Counted from the first letter of the stretch, positions 45,927 through 58,772 are shown. The stretch: 64,000 nucleotides of DNA from Siphonodentalium dalli (GCA_032622095.1 CP136067.1:46605549-46669548), one strand, 5' to 3'. Program-made: numbers and translations. Notes: generated by a model from the sequence alone, not told the origin.

Positions 45927-48738
45927 TATAGTGGACAATATATGTGCGAAGTTTGGTGATTTAATCCAGAAGTGAACGATTCTTCCGTTATTGTGCACTA
46001 GACTAGATGACTCCACTATTTAGTATATAAAAAACTTTAAGTGCTTTGAAGCAATCAGTTGCAGCTGACAATATTTCAATAAATTTTGTGTCAAAATTGC
46101 CAACACAAAACACCTTTTTCTGTCGTCTGCCTTTACCACCTTTATCCCTCCAAATCAATAATAGATCATTCCGATGTGAATTTTTTAACTTACTGGGATA
46201 ATCCATTCAGTAAAGAAAGGGTCAATCGTGAATTCTTTGGATTTAGTTTGATTTAGTGAAATAAGCAAGCCTTGAAATAGGGTGTCTGTCATTTGCAGAA
46301 TGAGGTCCCCAGAGGGTGAATTTAGTGATGCCACCCCCCCCCGCATAGCGGGCTAGCATCACCAAATTCACCCTCTGGGAACCTCATTCTGCCGAGGTGT
46401 AAGCAGAATGAGGTCCCCAGAGGGTGAATTTGGTGATTCTAGCCCGCTATGCGGGGTAGCATCACTAAATTCACCCTCAGGGTGTCTGTCATTTGCAGAA
46501 TGAGGTCCCCAATTTCAAGACTTGGAAATAAGCACATCCCATGTCTAACTATTGATGATTTCGAATTGCGAATCATCCAGGTATATCATCGAATGCAGGG
46601 ACTGTCTATCTGAATATTTCAGAGCAGGAACCAATTCTGGTTATAGAAGCACTGGTCCAGGTGCTACCACTGCCGAGTACCTTTATAACCCTGTGGTGGC
46701 TCCAGTAGCATTCTTTAACGTGCACACACCAAGGTTGGCGATTAATACCCACGCCTGATTGGATAGCACCCACGATATACCTGGACAAATCTTGTAATGG
46801 GGGGGGGGGGATCGGAATTTTACAATCTGATCTTTATTCAGTGATCTCGAATGAGACTTTTCAGCCTGACAAACTTGATATCTGACCAACTTCTGAGTTT
46901 TGTCCGATATCCTGACCAGGTTGTGATCCCCCGTCCGCTAGCACCAGTGACATATACTACCTCTCAGCTGTACAGACTTCCCTATTATTAACTCAACTTT
47001 ACTTTGTAAAGTTTGAGCTATTGCCATGGCTTGGTATCTGTGGTATCTGTCATCCGTGTGTGTGCGTGACTTGTCAACAATTTCCTTTAGCACGGGCTAC
47101 AGGTCGTACCTTTGGTCGGATCATTATGAAATTTGTCATGGGCGTTGACATTGACATGTAGATGTGAACAAGTAATTTTGGGGGTCATTCGGCAAAAAAA
47201 CATGGCCGCCAGTGGCAATCTTGGATTTCAAAATTCAATCCATTAGCACTGGCTACAGGCCAGAGTGTTCGTCTGATCATCATGAAATTTGTCGTAAAAT
47301 TAATATGTACATCTAGATGGGAATGAGTATTTTTGGTTGGGGTCTTTCAGCCAAAAGACATGGCCGCCAGTAGCCATCTTGGATTTTACTCTTTGCATGA
47401 CTAAATCCTGTGGCACGGGCTACATGTCGTACCTTTGGTCGGATCATCATTAAATTTGTCATGGATGTTGACAATGACATGTAGATGGGAACGAGTAATT
47501 TTGGGGTTATTCGGCAAAAAAACATGGCCGCCAGCAGCCATCTTGGATTTTACTCTTTGCATGACTAAATCCTTTGGCACGGGCTACAGTTCATACCTTT
47601 TGGTCGGATCATTATGAAATTTGTCATGGCTGTTGACATTGACATGTAGATGGTAACGAGTAATTTTGGGGTCAATCAACCAAAAAACATGGCCGCCAGC
47701 AGCCATCTTGGATTTAAAAATTCGATCAATTAGCACGGGCTGCAGCACGGAGTGTTCGTCTGATCATCACGAAATTTGTCATGGATGTTAATATTGAGAT
47801 GTAGACAGGAATGAGTCATTTTGGCGTCATTTGGCCAAAAAACATGGCCGCCAGCAGCCATCTTTGATTTTACTCTTTGCATGACTAAATTGTTTGGCAC
47901 GGGCTATAGGTCGTACCTTTATTCGGATCATGAAATTTTTCATGGATGTTGACAATGACATGTAGATGGGAATGAGTCATTTTGGGGTAATTCGGTCAAA
48001 AAACATGGCCGCCAGCAGCCATCTTGGATTTTACTCTTTGCATGACTAAATCCTATGGCACACCCTACAGTCCACTTCCCTCATCAGATCATCACCAAAC
48101 TTCATATTAATTTTGATATTGATCTACTAGATGGAAGCTATCAAATGTTTTTGAATTTCATTGGAAAACATAGCCATCAGCAACCATCTTGGATTTTACT
48201 TTATATATCTCTTCATGTTGATAATCTAGTATTACTTAGACCTTTCAAATTTCCACATTCCTAAACACTCCATTGACTGAAACACATGACATTATTCCCT
48301 TTCCAAGTTGAGCTGCAGTGTCATTGACACTTTCATTTTGTAGATGCCCAGGGAATCCCATAATCGATTCGTGCCAATACAAATGCATTATCAAGAGTGA
48401 ACTGAGGTCATTATCAGATGAATAACAAAACTGACTCAAAATATGAAATATTTGCCATTTATTATATATTTTGCATGCACCAGCCAGACAATGGTACTAC
48501 ACCGATGAGCTGTTGTTTGGGGACCCATCATTGAGCGGCGATTCATTTGATTGGCTATCCGGTCATTCCCATATAACATGCAGCCAATCATATTCGCTCA
48601 TTTTGAAATGCGTGCAGCCAATAATAATCGTATTATCGTTGGGTCTTGTTGGATGTCTCTCTTCTTTCTAGCCGTATTTAAACAGGATGGTCCATCACAG
48701 TCACTGGAGCAGATCACAAAATAACATTCAAATATGAT

Positions 48739-48915
48739 ATGACGAATCCTTGGAAACCAGAATCCTGGGAAGGGTGTCGTTATCGCTGTCCGTCCAGTGG
48801 TTGTGAATCCCTCGTTTTCGGGCACTACATTGTCATCACCACAACCAGCAGAGTAAAGTTTGTACCTGTCAATTTAAAAAATTGTTTCAAGATCGGAGAA
48901 ACTGTTTCTGAGTGA
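48739..48915 (+). CDS. Small four-cysteine ORF, copy 3
   Basis: Intact 58-codon frame with GHYIV, as in copy 0. TATTTAAA lies at 48675. Confidence 0.4.
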   Translation: MTNPWKPESWEGCRYRCPSSGCESLVFGHYIVITTTSRVKFVPVNLKNCFKIGETVSE

Positions 48916-50287
48916 ACAATTATTGGGCTGGCTCTCGTCGCGTACAGTACTTGAATCAATACTATTACATTATAGCAGTGCTTACGATCAGGTAATTAAA
49001 GGCCCACTTACAGTAATGCTCCAAGTAATTGACTTCTTAACCACAACAGAATTATGGGTAACTTTTCAGGATTTAGTCGGAAATATGGCTTGTTGCCATT
49101 CATCGGAAAGCTCTCCCCGAGACTCGCAAATATAAGAGTATGCGCTGGTACATGATCTTTAATGCTGCACCAGCGCAGCTTCAGTCATGGAAGGATTAAG
49201 AGGGCACACTTATACATGTATGGTGGACACTTGGTCTTGATCAAATGTCAGAAATCTTGGTTAACAAATACCAACACGTTGACGTATATCCTTGGTGCTT
49301 AATTGGCACATGGGACCAAAGGGGGCATGGCCTCGCCTGCTATGGGAGACATAATCACATTGAAGTTCCAAAATGGTGAATATTGTGATGTACACATATT
49401 GGAAACCTCGATTATGCAATGTGTTGTCTGCCAATTTGGGGAAATTATATAGAGAAACTAAACTAAAAAAGAAATAGAATCTGAGTTTCTATAAAAATAT
49501 GAAAATGAAGAAACTTTCCAGAGAAGATGAGGCCTAAGCAGAATGAGGTCACAAGAGAGTGAATTTAGTGATGCTATGCGGGATATATAGCGTCACTAAA
49601 TTCACCCTCTGGGGACTTCATTCTGCAAATAACAGACACGCTATAATCAGGCTTGAGTGCAGATATGTTATACTTGATGTAGGTCTTCATCGTGGTGTGT
49701 TTTAATTAGCATACATGTATCTTCAGAAACGATTGAAAATTAAAACTGAACAACAATTACTTATGTTGACAATAAATTTATTAATCAGAGGGACATTCTG
49801 TTATTGAATAAAATGACAACACTATTTTGTTTCAAAAAGAGCAAGCCTTGAAATAGTGTGTGTGTCATTTGCATAATGAGGTCCCCAGAGGGTGAATTTA
49901 GTGATGCTAGCCCACCATGCGGGTAGCATCTTGTCTTGTCTGTTGTTATGTTCCCTCGTTGGTTTTTCGAGGCACCTCAGTGAATGAGTAATCCTAATAA
50001 CTGTTCTCCAGAATCGCGTAATATACAGGTGTTGGTTTGCAGCTGCAAAGCGTATCGGTTATTGGCATATATACATGTAGTCTTCGTTTTCCTGTAGCTG
50101 TGTACTTGAAGTTAGATTTAAAATATTGAGGGCACTGACGGTCAGGTTCTCACAGTCTGTGATATTGACCGTCTGTGATATTGACAGAAGTGATATTGTT
50201 TTTTAACACATTTTTTCCATTGATGGGCAATTCTGAAGAATTGTAGAGAGTTACAATTATTCCGCGAAAAAGCGGGCTATCGCTTTA

Positions 50288-50738
50288 GGTTACACTGGTG
50301 TAAATAAGGTTCCGAGTGACATCTGGCGGATGCGGGAGGAATATATAGGAGAGAATAAAATAGACACTGGGCCCTGATTGGTCAATAGCCTTGTGTGCTT
50401 TTCACATAAAAAAATCATCACACCTCTTCCCTATGATTTCCCATAGGTAAAATAACCATTGGCACAGGAATTAACCCTTTGTAGTGAAGTTTGAATTTTT
50501 TGGTGTGGTCTAAAATATGACTGTATTTTTTTATGCGGTTCTGACACTAGTTACGAAAACATAAGATTTAAAGGCGAATTCCCTGCTAGACAGACATGAT
50601 TTTTTTGTGTAAAAAGTTTCCCAAAATGTCAATTTTTCAGATTTAAAGAAAATTTTGGACCCAACATTTATATTGCCAACACTATACGCTAAAACGTTAG
50701 CACTGAGGCCTATGGAAAACATTTACACCAGTGTAACC
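50288..50738. mobile_element. TA-flanked 451-bp MITE at unit junction (copy 3)
   Basis: Same element as 35863-36313. Confidence 0.85.
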
Positions 50739-53700
50739 TATAGTGGACAATATATGTGCGAAGTTTGGTGATTTAATCCAGAAGTGAACGATTCTTCCGT
50801 TATTGTGCACTAGACTAGATGACTCCACTATTTAGTATATAAAAAACTTTAAGTGCTTTGAAGCAATCAGTTGCAGCTGACAATATTTCAATAAATTTTG
50901 TGTCAAAATTGCCAACACAAAACACCTTTTTCTGTCGTCTGCCTTTACCACCTTTATCCCTCCAAATCAATAATAGATCATTCCGATGTGAATTTTTTAA
51001 CTTACTGGGATAATCCATTCAGTAAAGAAAGGGTCAATCGTGAATTCTTTGGATTTAGTTTGATTTAGTGAAATAAGCAAGCCTTGAAATAGGGTGTCTG
51101 TCATTTGCAGAATGAGGTCCCCAGAGGGTGAATTTAGTGATGCCACCCCCCCGCATAGCGGGCTAGCATCACCAAATTCACCCTCTGGGAACCTCATTCT
51201 GCCGAGGTGTAAGCAGAATGAGGTCCACAGAGGGTGAATTTGGTGATTCTAGCCCGCTATGCGGGGTAGCATCACTAAATTCACCCTCAGGGTGTCTGTC
51301 ATTTGCAGAATGAGGTCCCCAATTTCAAGACTTGGAAATAAGCACATCCCATGTCTAACTATTGATGATTTCGAATTGCGAATCATCCAGGTATATCATC
51401 GAATGCAGGGACTGTCTATCTGAATATTTCAGAGCAGGAACCAATTCTGGTTATAGAAGCACTGGTCCAGGTGCTATCACTGCCGAGTACCTTTATAACC
51501 CTGTGGTGGCTCCAGTAGCATTCTTTAACGTGCACACACCAAGGTTGGCGATTAATACCCACGCCTGATTGGATAGCACCCACGATATACCTGGACAAAT
51601 CTTGTAATGGGGGGGGGGGATCGGAATTTTACAATCTGATCTTTATTCAGTGATCTTGAATGAGACTTTTCAGCCTGACAAACTTGATATCTGACCAACT
51701 TCTGAGTTTTGTCCGAATATCCTGACCAGGTTGTGATCCCCCGTCCGCTAGCACCAGTGACATATACTACCTCTCAACTGTACAGACTTCCCTATTATTA
51801 GCTCATCTTTACTTTGTAAAGTTTGAGCTATTGCCATGGCTTGGTATCTGTGGTATCTGTCATCCGTGTGTGTGCGTGATTTGTCAACAATTTCCTTTAG
51901 CACGGGCTACAGGTCGTACCTTTGGTCGGATCATTATGAAATTTGTCATGGGCGTTGACATTGACATGTAGATGTGAACAAGTCATTTTGGGGTCATTCG
52001 GCAAAAAAACATGGCCGCCAGTGGCAATCTTGGATTTCAAAATTCAATCCATTAGCACTGGCTACAGGCCGGAGTGTTCGTCTGATCATCATAAAATTTG
52101 TCGTAAAATTAATATGTACATCTAGATGGGAATGAGTAATTTTGGTTGGGGTCTTTCAGCCAAAAGACATGGCCGCCAGTAGCCATCTTGGATTTTACTC
52201 TTTGCATGACTAAATCCTTTGGCACGGGCTACAGGTCGTACCTTTGGTCGGATCATCATTAAATTTGTCATGGATGTTAACAATGACATGTAGATGGGAA
52301 CGAGTAATTTTGGGGTTATTCGGCAAAAAAACATGGCCGCCAGCAGCCATCTTGGATTTTACTCTTTGCATGACAATCCTTTGGCACGGGCTACAAGTCA
52401 TACCTTTTGGTCGGATCATTATGAAATTTGTCATGGCTGTTGACATTGACATGTAGATGGGAACGAGTAGTTTTGGGGTCAATCAACCAAAAAACATGGC
52501 CGCCAGCAGCCATCTTGGATTTAAAAATTCAATCAATTAGCACGGGCTGCAGGCCGGAGTGTTCGTCTGATCATCACGAAATTTGTCATGGATGTTAATA
52601 TTGAGATGTAGACGGGAATGAGTCATTTTGGCGTCATTTGGCCAAAAACATGGCCGCCAGCAGCCATCTTTGATTTTACTCTTTGCATGACTAAATTGTT
52701 TGGCACGGGCTATAGGTCGTACCTTTATTCGGATCATGAAATTTTTCATGGATGTTGACAATGACATGTAGATGGGAATGAGTCATTTTGGGGTAATTCG
52801 GTCAAAAAACATGGCCGCCAGCGGCCATCTTGGATTTTACTCTTTGCATGACTAAATCCTATGGCACACCCTACAGTCCACTTCCCTCATCAGATCATCA
52901 CCAAACTTCATATTAATTTTGATATTGATCTACTAGATGGAAGCTATCAAATGTTTTTGAATTTCATTGGAAAACATAGCCATCAGCAACCATCTTGGAT
53001 TTTACTTTATATATCTCTTCATGTTGATAATCTAGTAACACTCCATTGACTGAAACACATGAAATTATTCCCTTTCCAAGTTGAGCTGCAGTGTCATTGA
53101 CACTTTCATTTTGTAGATGCCCAGGGAATCCCATAATCGATTCGTGCCAATACAAATGCATTATCAAGAGTGAACTGAGGTCATTATCAGATGAATAAAG
53201 AAACTGACTCAAAGTATGAAATATTTGCCATTTATTATATATTTTGCATGCATCAACCAGACAATGGTACTACACCGATGAGCTGTTGTTTGGGGACCAT
53301 CATTGAGCGGCGATTCATTTGATTGGCTATCCGGTCATTCCCATATAACATGCAGCCAATCATATTCGCTCATTTTGAAATGCGTGCAGCCAATAATAAT
53401 CGTATTATCGTTGGGTCTTGTTGGATGTCTCTCTTCTTTCTAGCCGTATTTAAACAGGATGGTCCATCACAGTCACTGGAGCAGATCACAAAATAACATT
53501 CAAATATGATATGACGAATCCTTGGAAACCAGAATCCTGGGAAGGGTGTCGTTATCGCTGTCCGTCCAGTGGTTGTGAATCCCTCGTTTCCGGGGACTAC
53601 ATGGTCATCACCACAACCGGCAGAGTAAAGTTTGTACCTGTCAATTTAAAAAATTGTTTCAAGATCGGAGAAACTGTTTCTGAGTGAACAATTATTGGGC

Positions 53701-54402
53701 TGGCTCTCGTCGCGTACAGTACTTGAATCAATACTATTACATTATAGCAGTGCTTACGATCAGGTAATTAAAGGCCCACTTACAGTAATGCTCCAAGTAA
53801 TTGACTTCTTAACCACAACAGAATTATGGGTAACTTTTCAGGATTTAGTCGGAAATATGGCTTGTTGCCATTCATCGGAAAGCTCTCCCCGAGACTCGCA
53901 AATATAAGAGTATGCGCTGGTACATGATCTTTAATGCTGCACCAGCGCAGCTTCAGTCATGGAAGGATTAAGAGGGCACACTTATACATGTATGGTGGAC
54001 ACTTGGTCTTGATCAAATGTCAGAAATCTTGGTTAACAAATACCAACACGTTGACGTATATCCTTGGTGCTTAATTGGCACATGGGACCAAAGGGGGCAT
54101 GGCCTCGCCTGCTATGGGAGACATAATCACATTGAAGTTCCAAAATGGTGAATATTGTGATGTACACATATTGGAAACCTCGATTATGCAATGTGTTGTC
54201 TGCCAATTTGGGGAAATTATATAGAGAAACTAAACTAAAAAAGAAATAGAATCTGAGTTTCTATAGAAATTTGAAAATGAAGAAACTTTCCAGAGAAGAT
54301 GAGGCCTAAGCAGAATGAGGTCACAAGAGAGTGAATTTAGTGATGCTATGCGGGATATATAGCGTCACTAAATTCACCCTCTGGGGACCTCATTCTGCTT
54401 AG
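50739..54402 (+). repeat. Tandem segmental duplication, copy 4 (3'-truncated)
   Basis: Follows the unit up to the family G arm, where the common sequence (GGGGACTTCATTCTGCAAAT) is replaced by GGGGACCTCATTCTGCTTAG and an inverted continuation. A short internal deletion (about 50 bp) near 53038 removes the segment around CTTAGACCTTTCAAATT. Confidence 0.9.
53511..53687 (+). CDS. Small four-cysteine ORF, copy 4
   Basis: Intact 58-codon frame with F27S, GDYMV and S37G relative to copy 0. All four Cys codons are kept. Confidence 0.4.
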   Translation: MTNPWKPESWEGCRYRCPSSGCESLVSGDYMVITTTGRVKFVPVNLKNCFKIGETVSE

Positions 54403-54620
54403 GCCTCATCTTCTCGGGAAAATTTCTTTATTAGTTTATTTTCTCTATATCCCCAAATTGGCAGATGACACATTGCATAATCGAGGTTCCCAATGTGTGT
54501 ACAATATTCACCATTTGGGAACTTCAGTCTGAGTCTGTCTCCCATAGCAGATGAGGCCATGAAGAATGAGGTCCCCAGAGGCAGAGTGTGAATTTGGTGA
54601 TTCTAGCCCGCTGTGCTATA
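54085..54620. mobile_element. Family G fold-back element, fuller form
   Basis: 54403-54610 is the diverged reverse complement of 54085-54330 (for example GCCTCATCTTCTC, CATAATCGAGGTTCC, CCCATAGCAGATGAGGCC). The other units hold only the first arm, so copy 4 ends inside a more complete element of the type at 10984-11439. Confidence 0.7.
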
Positions 54621-55045
54621 CATCGTATTCATCAAGGTGCATATAAATGAGTGTACGGGAAATTCTTGCAAATTATAAAACTAAAAGCCTCCTTATAAAA
54701 CAATCAAATCGAATATTCTGAAAACAGCGTCCAAAGTATAGTCCTAGCACAACTCCATGATATTATATGAATATTCAGTTGATTGCAACAATAGCGTTTT
54801 TGCGTTTCTAACTTTCCAAATTGTCGAAAAAAGTAGATTAGTAAAGTAACTTGAATTCGCCATTAAGAAAACAAATGAGAAACACGTGGACTTGTTTACG
54901 TCTTTTGCCCTCAAGGTTATAGTACAGTAAATATAAATATTATCCCCCTTGGTGTGCTGTTACCCCCACACTCAAATCAGCATAAAATCACAACTGGTAG
55001 CTGATTGGTTTATTAAGATTGTGATACAATTAATGCTGAACAAAA
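54621..55045. other. Unique spacer
   Basis: No gene or repeat recognised. Confidence 0.4.
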
Positions 55046-55672
55046 GGTGACACTCCACAGTAAATTTCTTAGAATAGAGTACCAGTGTTTTCTGTCACCA
55101 TGGGTGTGGTATGTTTATTGAGAAAAGGTTAGTTATGAATTTGTGGATTTTTAGAGGATGTCTTTGAGTTTTGAAAAATATTGTTTCAGGTGACCTTGAC
55201 CCCACCAGTATGAAGTAGTAGCGATATCTGCGAAACAGTGGCTCCAGACACCAGCGTGACTTTTTAGCACCTAAATTTTGTCATCTGCATGAAAAATATT
55301 TGAAAAAAAATTACAGTGGTGAGAAGTTTGAAATTTTTTGATATTATTGTGAGGAAACAGTGTTCTTCCCGACAACATAGGCGGCTATACCATAGATGTT
55401 CTGGTTTTTGTGTCCCACGGGCCTGAAATACGCTTATTTTGGCCATTTTTGCATCAAAATTTCATTTTTCAGGCCCACAATCAAGGGGCATAACTCTTGC
55501 TACCTCCATTAAAATGACAATTCTGTACCAAGATCTCTAAGCCTAGTATGTGCTCAACCCAGGTATATATATATTGTATATGTGTTGTGGGATCACATTT
55601 CAGTTATTTTTTATTGAATTGATGCCCCCCTTATTTTTGCCCCAATCCCTGCAGAAACTGTGGAGTGTCACC
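55046..55672. mobile_element. TIR element with GGTGACACTCCACAG ends (copy 1)
   Basis: Perfect 15-bp inverted termini GGTGACACTCCACAG / CTGTGGAGTGTCACC; length 627 bp. The body is related throughout to 55833-56464 (TGACCTTGACCCCACC, TCTGCGAAACAGTGGCTC, GGCATAACTCTTG). No transposase frame is visible. Confidence 0.8.
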
Positions 55673-55832
55673 AAAATAAAAAATCAATGCCACCATGGAA
55701 ATATTATACCTAGATGAATATTGATCCAGGGTGGTGAAATAATCAACCTGGCATTTAATGGGGGTATGTTTGAAAATTTGATGATGATTTTTTGTGCGGA
55801 ATTGAGGTAGTATCAAAAGCGGTAAATTTAAA

Positions 55833-56464
55833 GGTAACACTCCACAGTTTCGAATGATGAGTAGGGGTGATTTTATAGATATAAAGTGCTAGTGGTTTCT
55901 GGCACCATTCATGTGGTATGTATATTGATACAAGGTGGGATATGAATTTGTGTAATTGTAGCAGGTGTTCTAGACTGATGACAAAATTAAGTGCAAGTGA
56001 CCTTGACCCCACCCATAGACAGCAGTAGCGTTTTCTGCGAAACAGTGGCTCTAGATACTGGGTCAATATTTTAGCACCCAAAATTTGTCATCTGCATTAA
56101 AAATTGATTTTCTGGAATTGTAAACGGCGAAAGTTTGAAATTTTTTCATGTTGATGTTGGAAGCCAGAGGCCTTTGAACCAACATAGGTGACCATGCTCG
56201 AAAAATTCTGGTATTCGTACCCCTTGGGTATGAAAATTCAATATTTTCGTCATTTTTTTAAATAAAAATTTTCGATCCAAAGATCAAGGGCCATAACTCT
56301 TGATAGCCCATATATTGTTGGCATTATGTATCAAATTCTGAATGCCTATTCTGTACTAATTTCAGGCATAGATATATTGTCTACATGGTTTGGGATCATA
56401 ATCCAGATAAATTTCAATGAATCTATTGCTGGGCCCCTGCCTGTTGAAACTGTGGAGTGTCACC
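55833..56464. mobile_element. TIR element with GGTAACACTCCACAG ends (copy 2)
   Basis: Inverted termini GGTRACACTCCACAGTTTC with one mismatch over about 19 bp; length 632 bp. A diverged relative of the preceding element in the same orientation, separated by about 160 bp. Confidence 0.8.
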
Positions 56465-56613
56465 AAAGATGGAAAAGGCACATGGACCTATTCATTTGGT
56501 GTACTGTACATAACCTATAGTGATTTTGGACTTCCACAATATTTTGCCGTTCCCAGTTTGTTCTAGCACCCATATGTATTCAAAATGACTTCTTTAAATA
56601 ATATGGACGGAGT

Positions 56614-56850
56614 TTGGGCAGAATACATTGCATATCTATCTATTATCTAGATTTTAAATGGACAACTGAAATGGATAGTGTCTGTAAAATATTGGGTGGG
56701 GCCAACACTTCAAATGAATATGGTATTTTGAGAGTGAAGTGGCCAGATGGCAAAGAGACCAGAGAAAGAGCGCACCGATTGGCTTGGTTGTGTGTCACCA
56801 TAGACTGCAAACGGATGAGTGGCACTTTTAAGTTGCAGTGTGCGTTATAA
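56614..56850 (+). pseudogene. Fragment resembling a His-Me/HNH homing-endonuclease zinc loop
   Basis: The open stretch contains YGILRVKWPDGK, ETRERAHRLAWLC. The pattern G-Y-x-x-x-x-V-x-W-P-D-G-K followed by R-x-x-A-H-R-L-A-W recalls the zinc-binding loop region of homing endonucleases (His-Me finger fold), a family found as stray domains in several animals. The conserved downstream part (Cys/His and HxxH-N region) is absent: the frame runs straight into the minisatellite at about 56822. A TTATCTAG acceptor-like site precedes the block at about 56650. Read as a truncated relic; the family call is tentative. Confidence 0.35.
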
Positions 56851-58242
56851 GTGGGCGTGGCACTTTTTTAATGTAGCGTGTGTTATAAGTGGGCGCGGCA
56901 CTTTTTCAGTGCAGCGTGTGCTATAAGTAGGCGTGGCCCCTTTTCAGTGCAGTGTGTGTTATAAGTGGGCGTGGCATTTTTTTAGTGCTGCTTGTGTTAT
57001 AAGTGGGCGTGGCATTTTTTAAGTGCAGTGTGTGTTATAAGTGGGCGTGGCACTTTTTAAGTGCAGCGTGTGTTATAAGTAGGCGTGGCCCCTTGTCAGT
57101 CCAGTGTGTGTTATAAGTGGGCGTGGCACTTTTTTAGTGCTGCTTGTGTTATAAGTGGGCGTGGCATTTTTTAAGTGCAGTGTGTGTTATAAGTGGGCGT
57201 GGCACTTTTTAAGTGCAGCGTGTGTTATAAGTGGGCGTGGAACTTTTTAAGTGCAGCGTGTGTTATAAGTGGGCGTGGCACTTTTTTAGTGCTGCTTGTG
57301 TTATAAGTGGGCATGGCATTTTTTAAGTGCAGTGTGTGTTATAAGCACTTGGGCGTGACACTTTTTTAGTGCTGCTTGTGTTATAAGTGGGCGTGGCATT
57401 TTTTAAGTGCAGTGTGTGTTATAAGTGGGCGTGGCACTTTTTAAGTGCAGCGTGTGTTATAAGTGGGCGTGGCACTTTTTCAGCGCACGGTGTGTTATAA
57501 GTGGGCGTGGCACTTTTTTAATGCAGCGTGTGTTATAAGTGGGCGTGGCACTTTTTCACTGCAGCGTGTGTTATAAGTGGGCGTGGCACCTTTTTTTGAG
57601 TGACACATTATAGTGCAGTGTGCGTTATAAGTGGCGTGGCACTTTTCAGTGCAGCGTGTGTTATAAGTGGGCGTGGCACCTTTTCAGTGCAGCGTGTGTT
57701 ATAAGTGGGCGTGGCACTTTTCAAGGTCAGCGTTTGTTATCAGTGGGCGTGGCACTTTTTAAGTGCAGCGTGTGTTATAAGTGGGCGTGGCACTTTTTCA
57801 GTGTAGCGTGTGTTATAAGTGGGCGTGCACATTTTTTGGTGTGACACGTTATAGTGCAGTGTGCGTTATAAGTGGGCGTGGCACTTTTCAGTGCAGCGTG
57901 TGTTATAAGTGGGCGTGGTACTTTTTCAGTGTAGCGTGCGTTATAAGTGGGCCTGGCACTTTTTCAGTGCAGCGTGTGTTATAAGTGGGCGTGGCACCTT
58001 TTCAGTGCAGCGTGCGTTATAAGTGGGCGTGGCACTTGCAGCGTGTGTTATAAGTGGGCGTGTCACTTTTTAAGTGCAGAGTGTGTTATAAGTGGGCGTG
58101 GCACTTTTTGTATCCAGCGTGTGTTATAAGTGGGTGTGGCATTTTATTTACTGCAGCGTGTGTTATAAGTGGGCGTGGCACTTTCTCAGTTCAGCGTGTG
58201 TTATAAGTGGGCGTGACACTTTTTTAATGCCGTTTGTGTTAT
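56822..58242 (+). repeat. ~39-bp minisatellite, forward block
   Basis: Tandem units of TTATAAGTGGGCGTGGCAC plus TTTTTAAGTGCAGCGTGTG, with length changes in the T-run. Roughly three dozen units. Larger-scale repeats of unit variants (for example TGCTGCTTGTG units recurring near 56990, 57140, 57290, 57370) suggest block duplication. Two odd units carry GTGTGACACGTTATAG-like inserts (57598 and 57840). Open frames across it are a by-product of repetition. Confidence 0.95.
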
Positions 58243-58716
58243 AACGCCCACTTATAACACACGCTGCACTGAAAAAATGCCAAGCCCACTTATAACACAA
58301 GCTGCACTGAAAAAGTGACACGCCCACTTATAACACACGCTGCACTTATATCACACGCCCAATTATTACACACGCTGCACTGAAAAAGTGCCACGCCCAC
58401 TTATAACACACGATGCACTGAAAAAGTGCCACGCCCACTTATAACACACGCTGCAGTAAAAGAGTGCCACGCCCACTTATAACACACGCTGCACAGAAAA
58501 AGTACCACGCCCACTTATAACACACGCTGCACTTATAACACACGCCCACTTATTACACACGCTGCACTGAAAAAGTGCCACGCCGACTTATAACACACGC
58601 TGCACTTAAAAAGTGCCACGCCCACTTATAACACGCGCTGCCCTTAAAAATTGCCACGCCCACTTATAACACACGCTGCACTTAAAAAGTGCCACGCCCA
58701 CTTATACCACACGCTG
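58243..58716 (-). repeat. ~39-bp minisatellite, inverted block
   Basis: The same units on the opposite strand (GTGCCACGCCCACTTATAAC, ACACGCTGCAC), about a dozen. The switch happens within a single unit at 58240-58245, giving a perfect GTGTTATAA / CGCCCACTTATAACAC hairpin-like junction. Confidence 0.95.
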
Positions 58717-58730
58717 GGTATTAACCATAT

Positions 58731-58772
58731 CCCTAACCCTAACCCTAGCCCTGACCATAACCCTAACCCTAA
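58731..58772. repeat. Interstitial telomere-like repeat
   Basis: Seven CCCTAA-type hexamers in a row; four are perfect and three are single-base variants (CCCTAG, CCCTGA, CCATAA). The complementary strand reads TTAGGG, the metazoan telomere unit. It sits 15 bp after the inverted minisatellite block. Confidence 0.9.

Larger units (their letters stand above)
45927..50738 (+). repeat. Tandem segmental duplication, copy 3 (4812 bp)
   Basis: Full unit. In its second half it shares variants with copy 0 (CTCATCAGATC, CCCAGGGAATCCC, GHYIV in the ORF), while its first half resembles copies 1 and 2, suggesting a mosaic origin. Confidence 0.93.

Noticed and set aside
30947-50738. Assembly artefact as the whole explanation for the tandem array.
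   Set aside because: Copies differ by private MITEs, monomer loss, indels and substitutions, which simple false duplication would not produce; it cannot be ruled out for the nearly identical copies 1 and 2.
57620-58129. Repetitive plus-strand peptides over the minisatellite (CVISGRGTF-type repeats).
   Set aside because: The unit is near 39 bp, a multiple of three, so any frame stays open for long stretches; unit length changes break the frame often.
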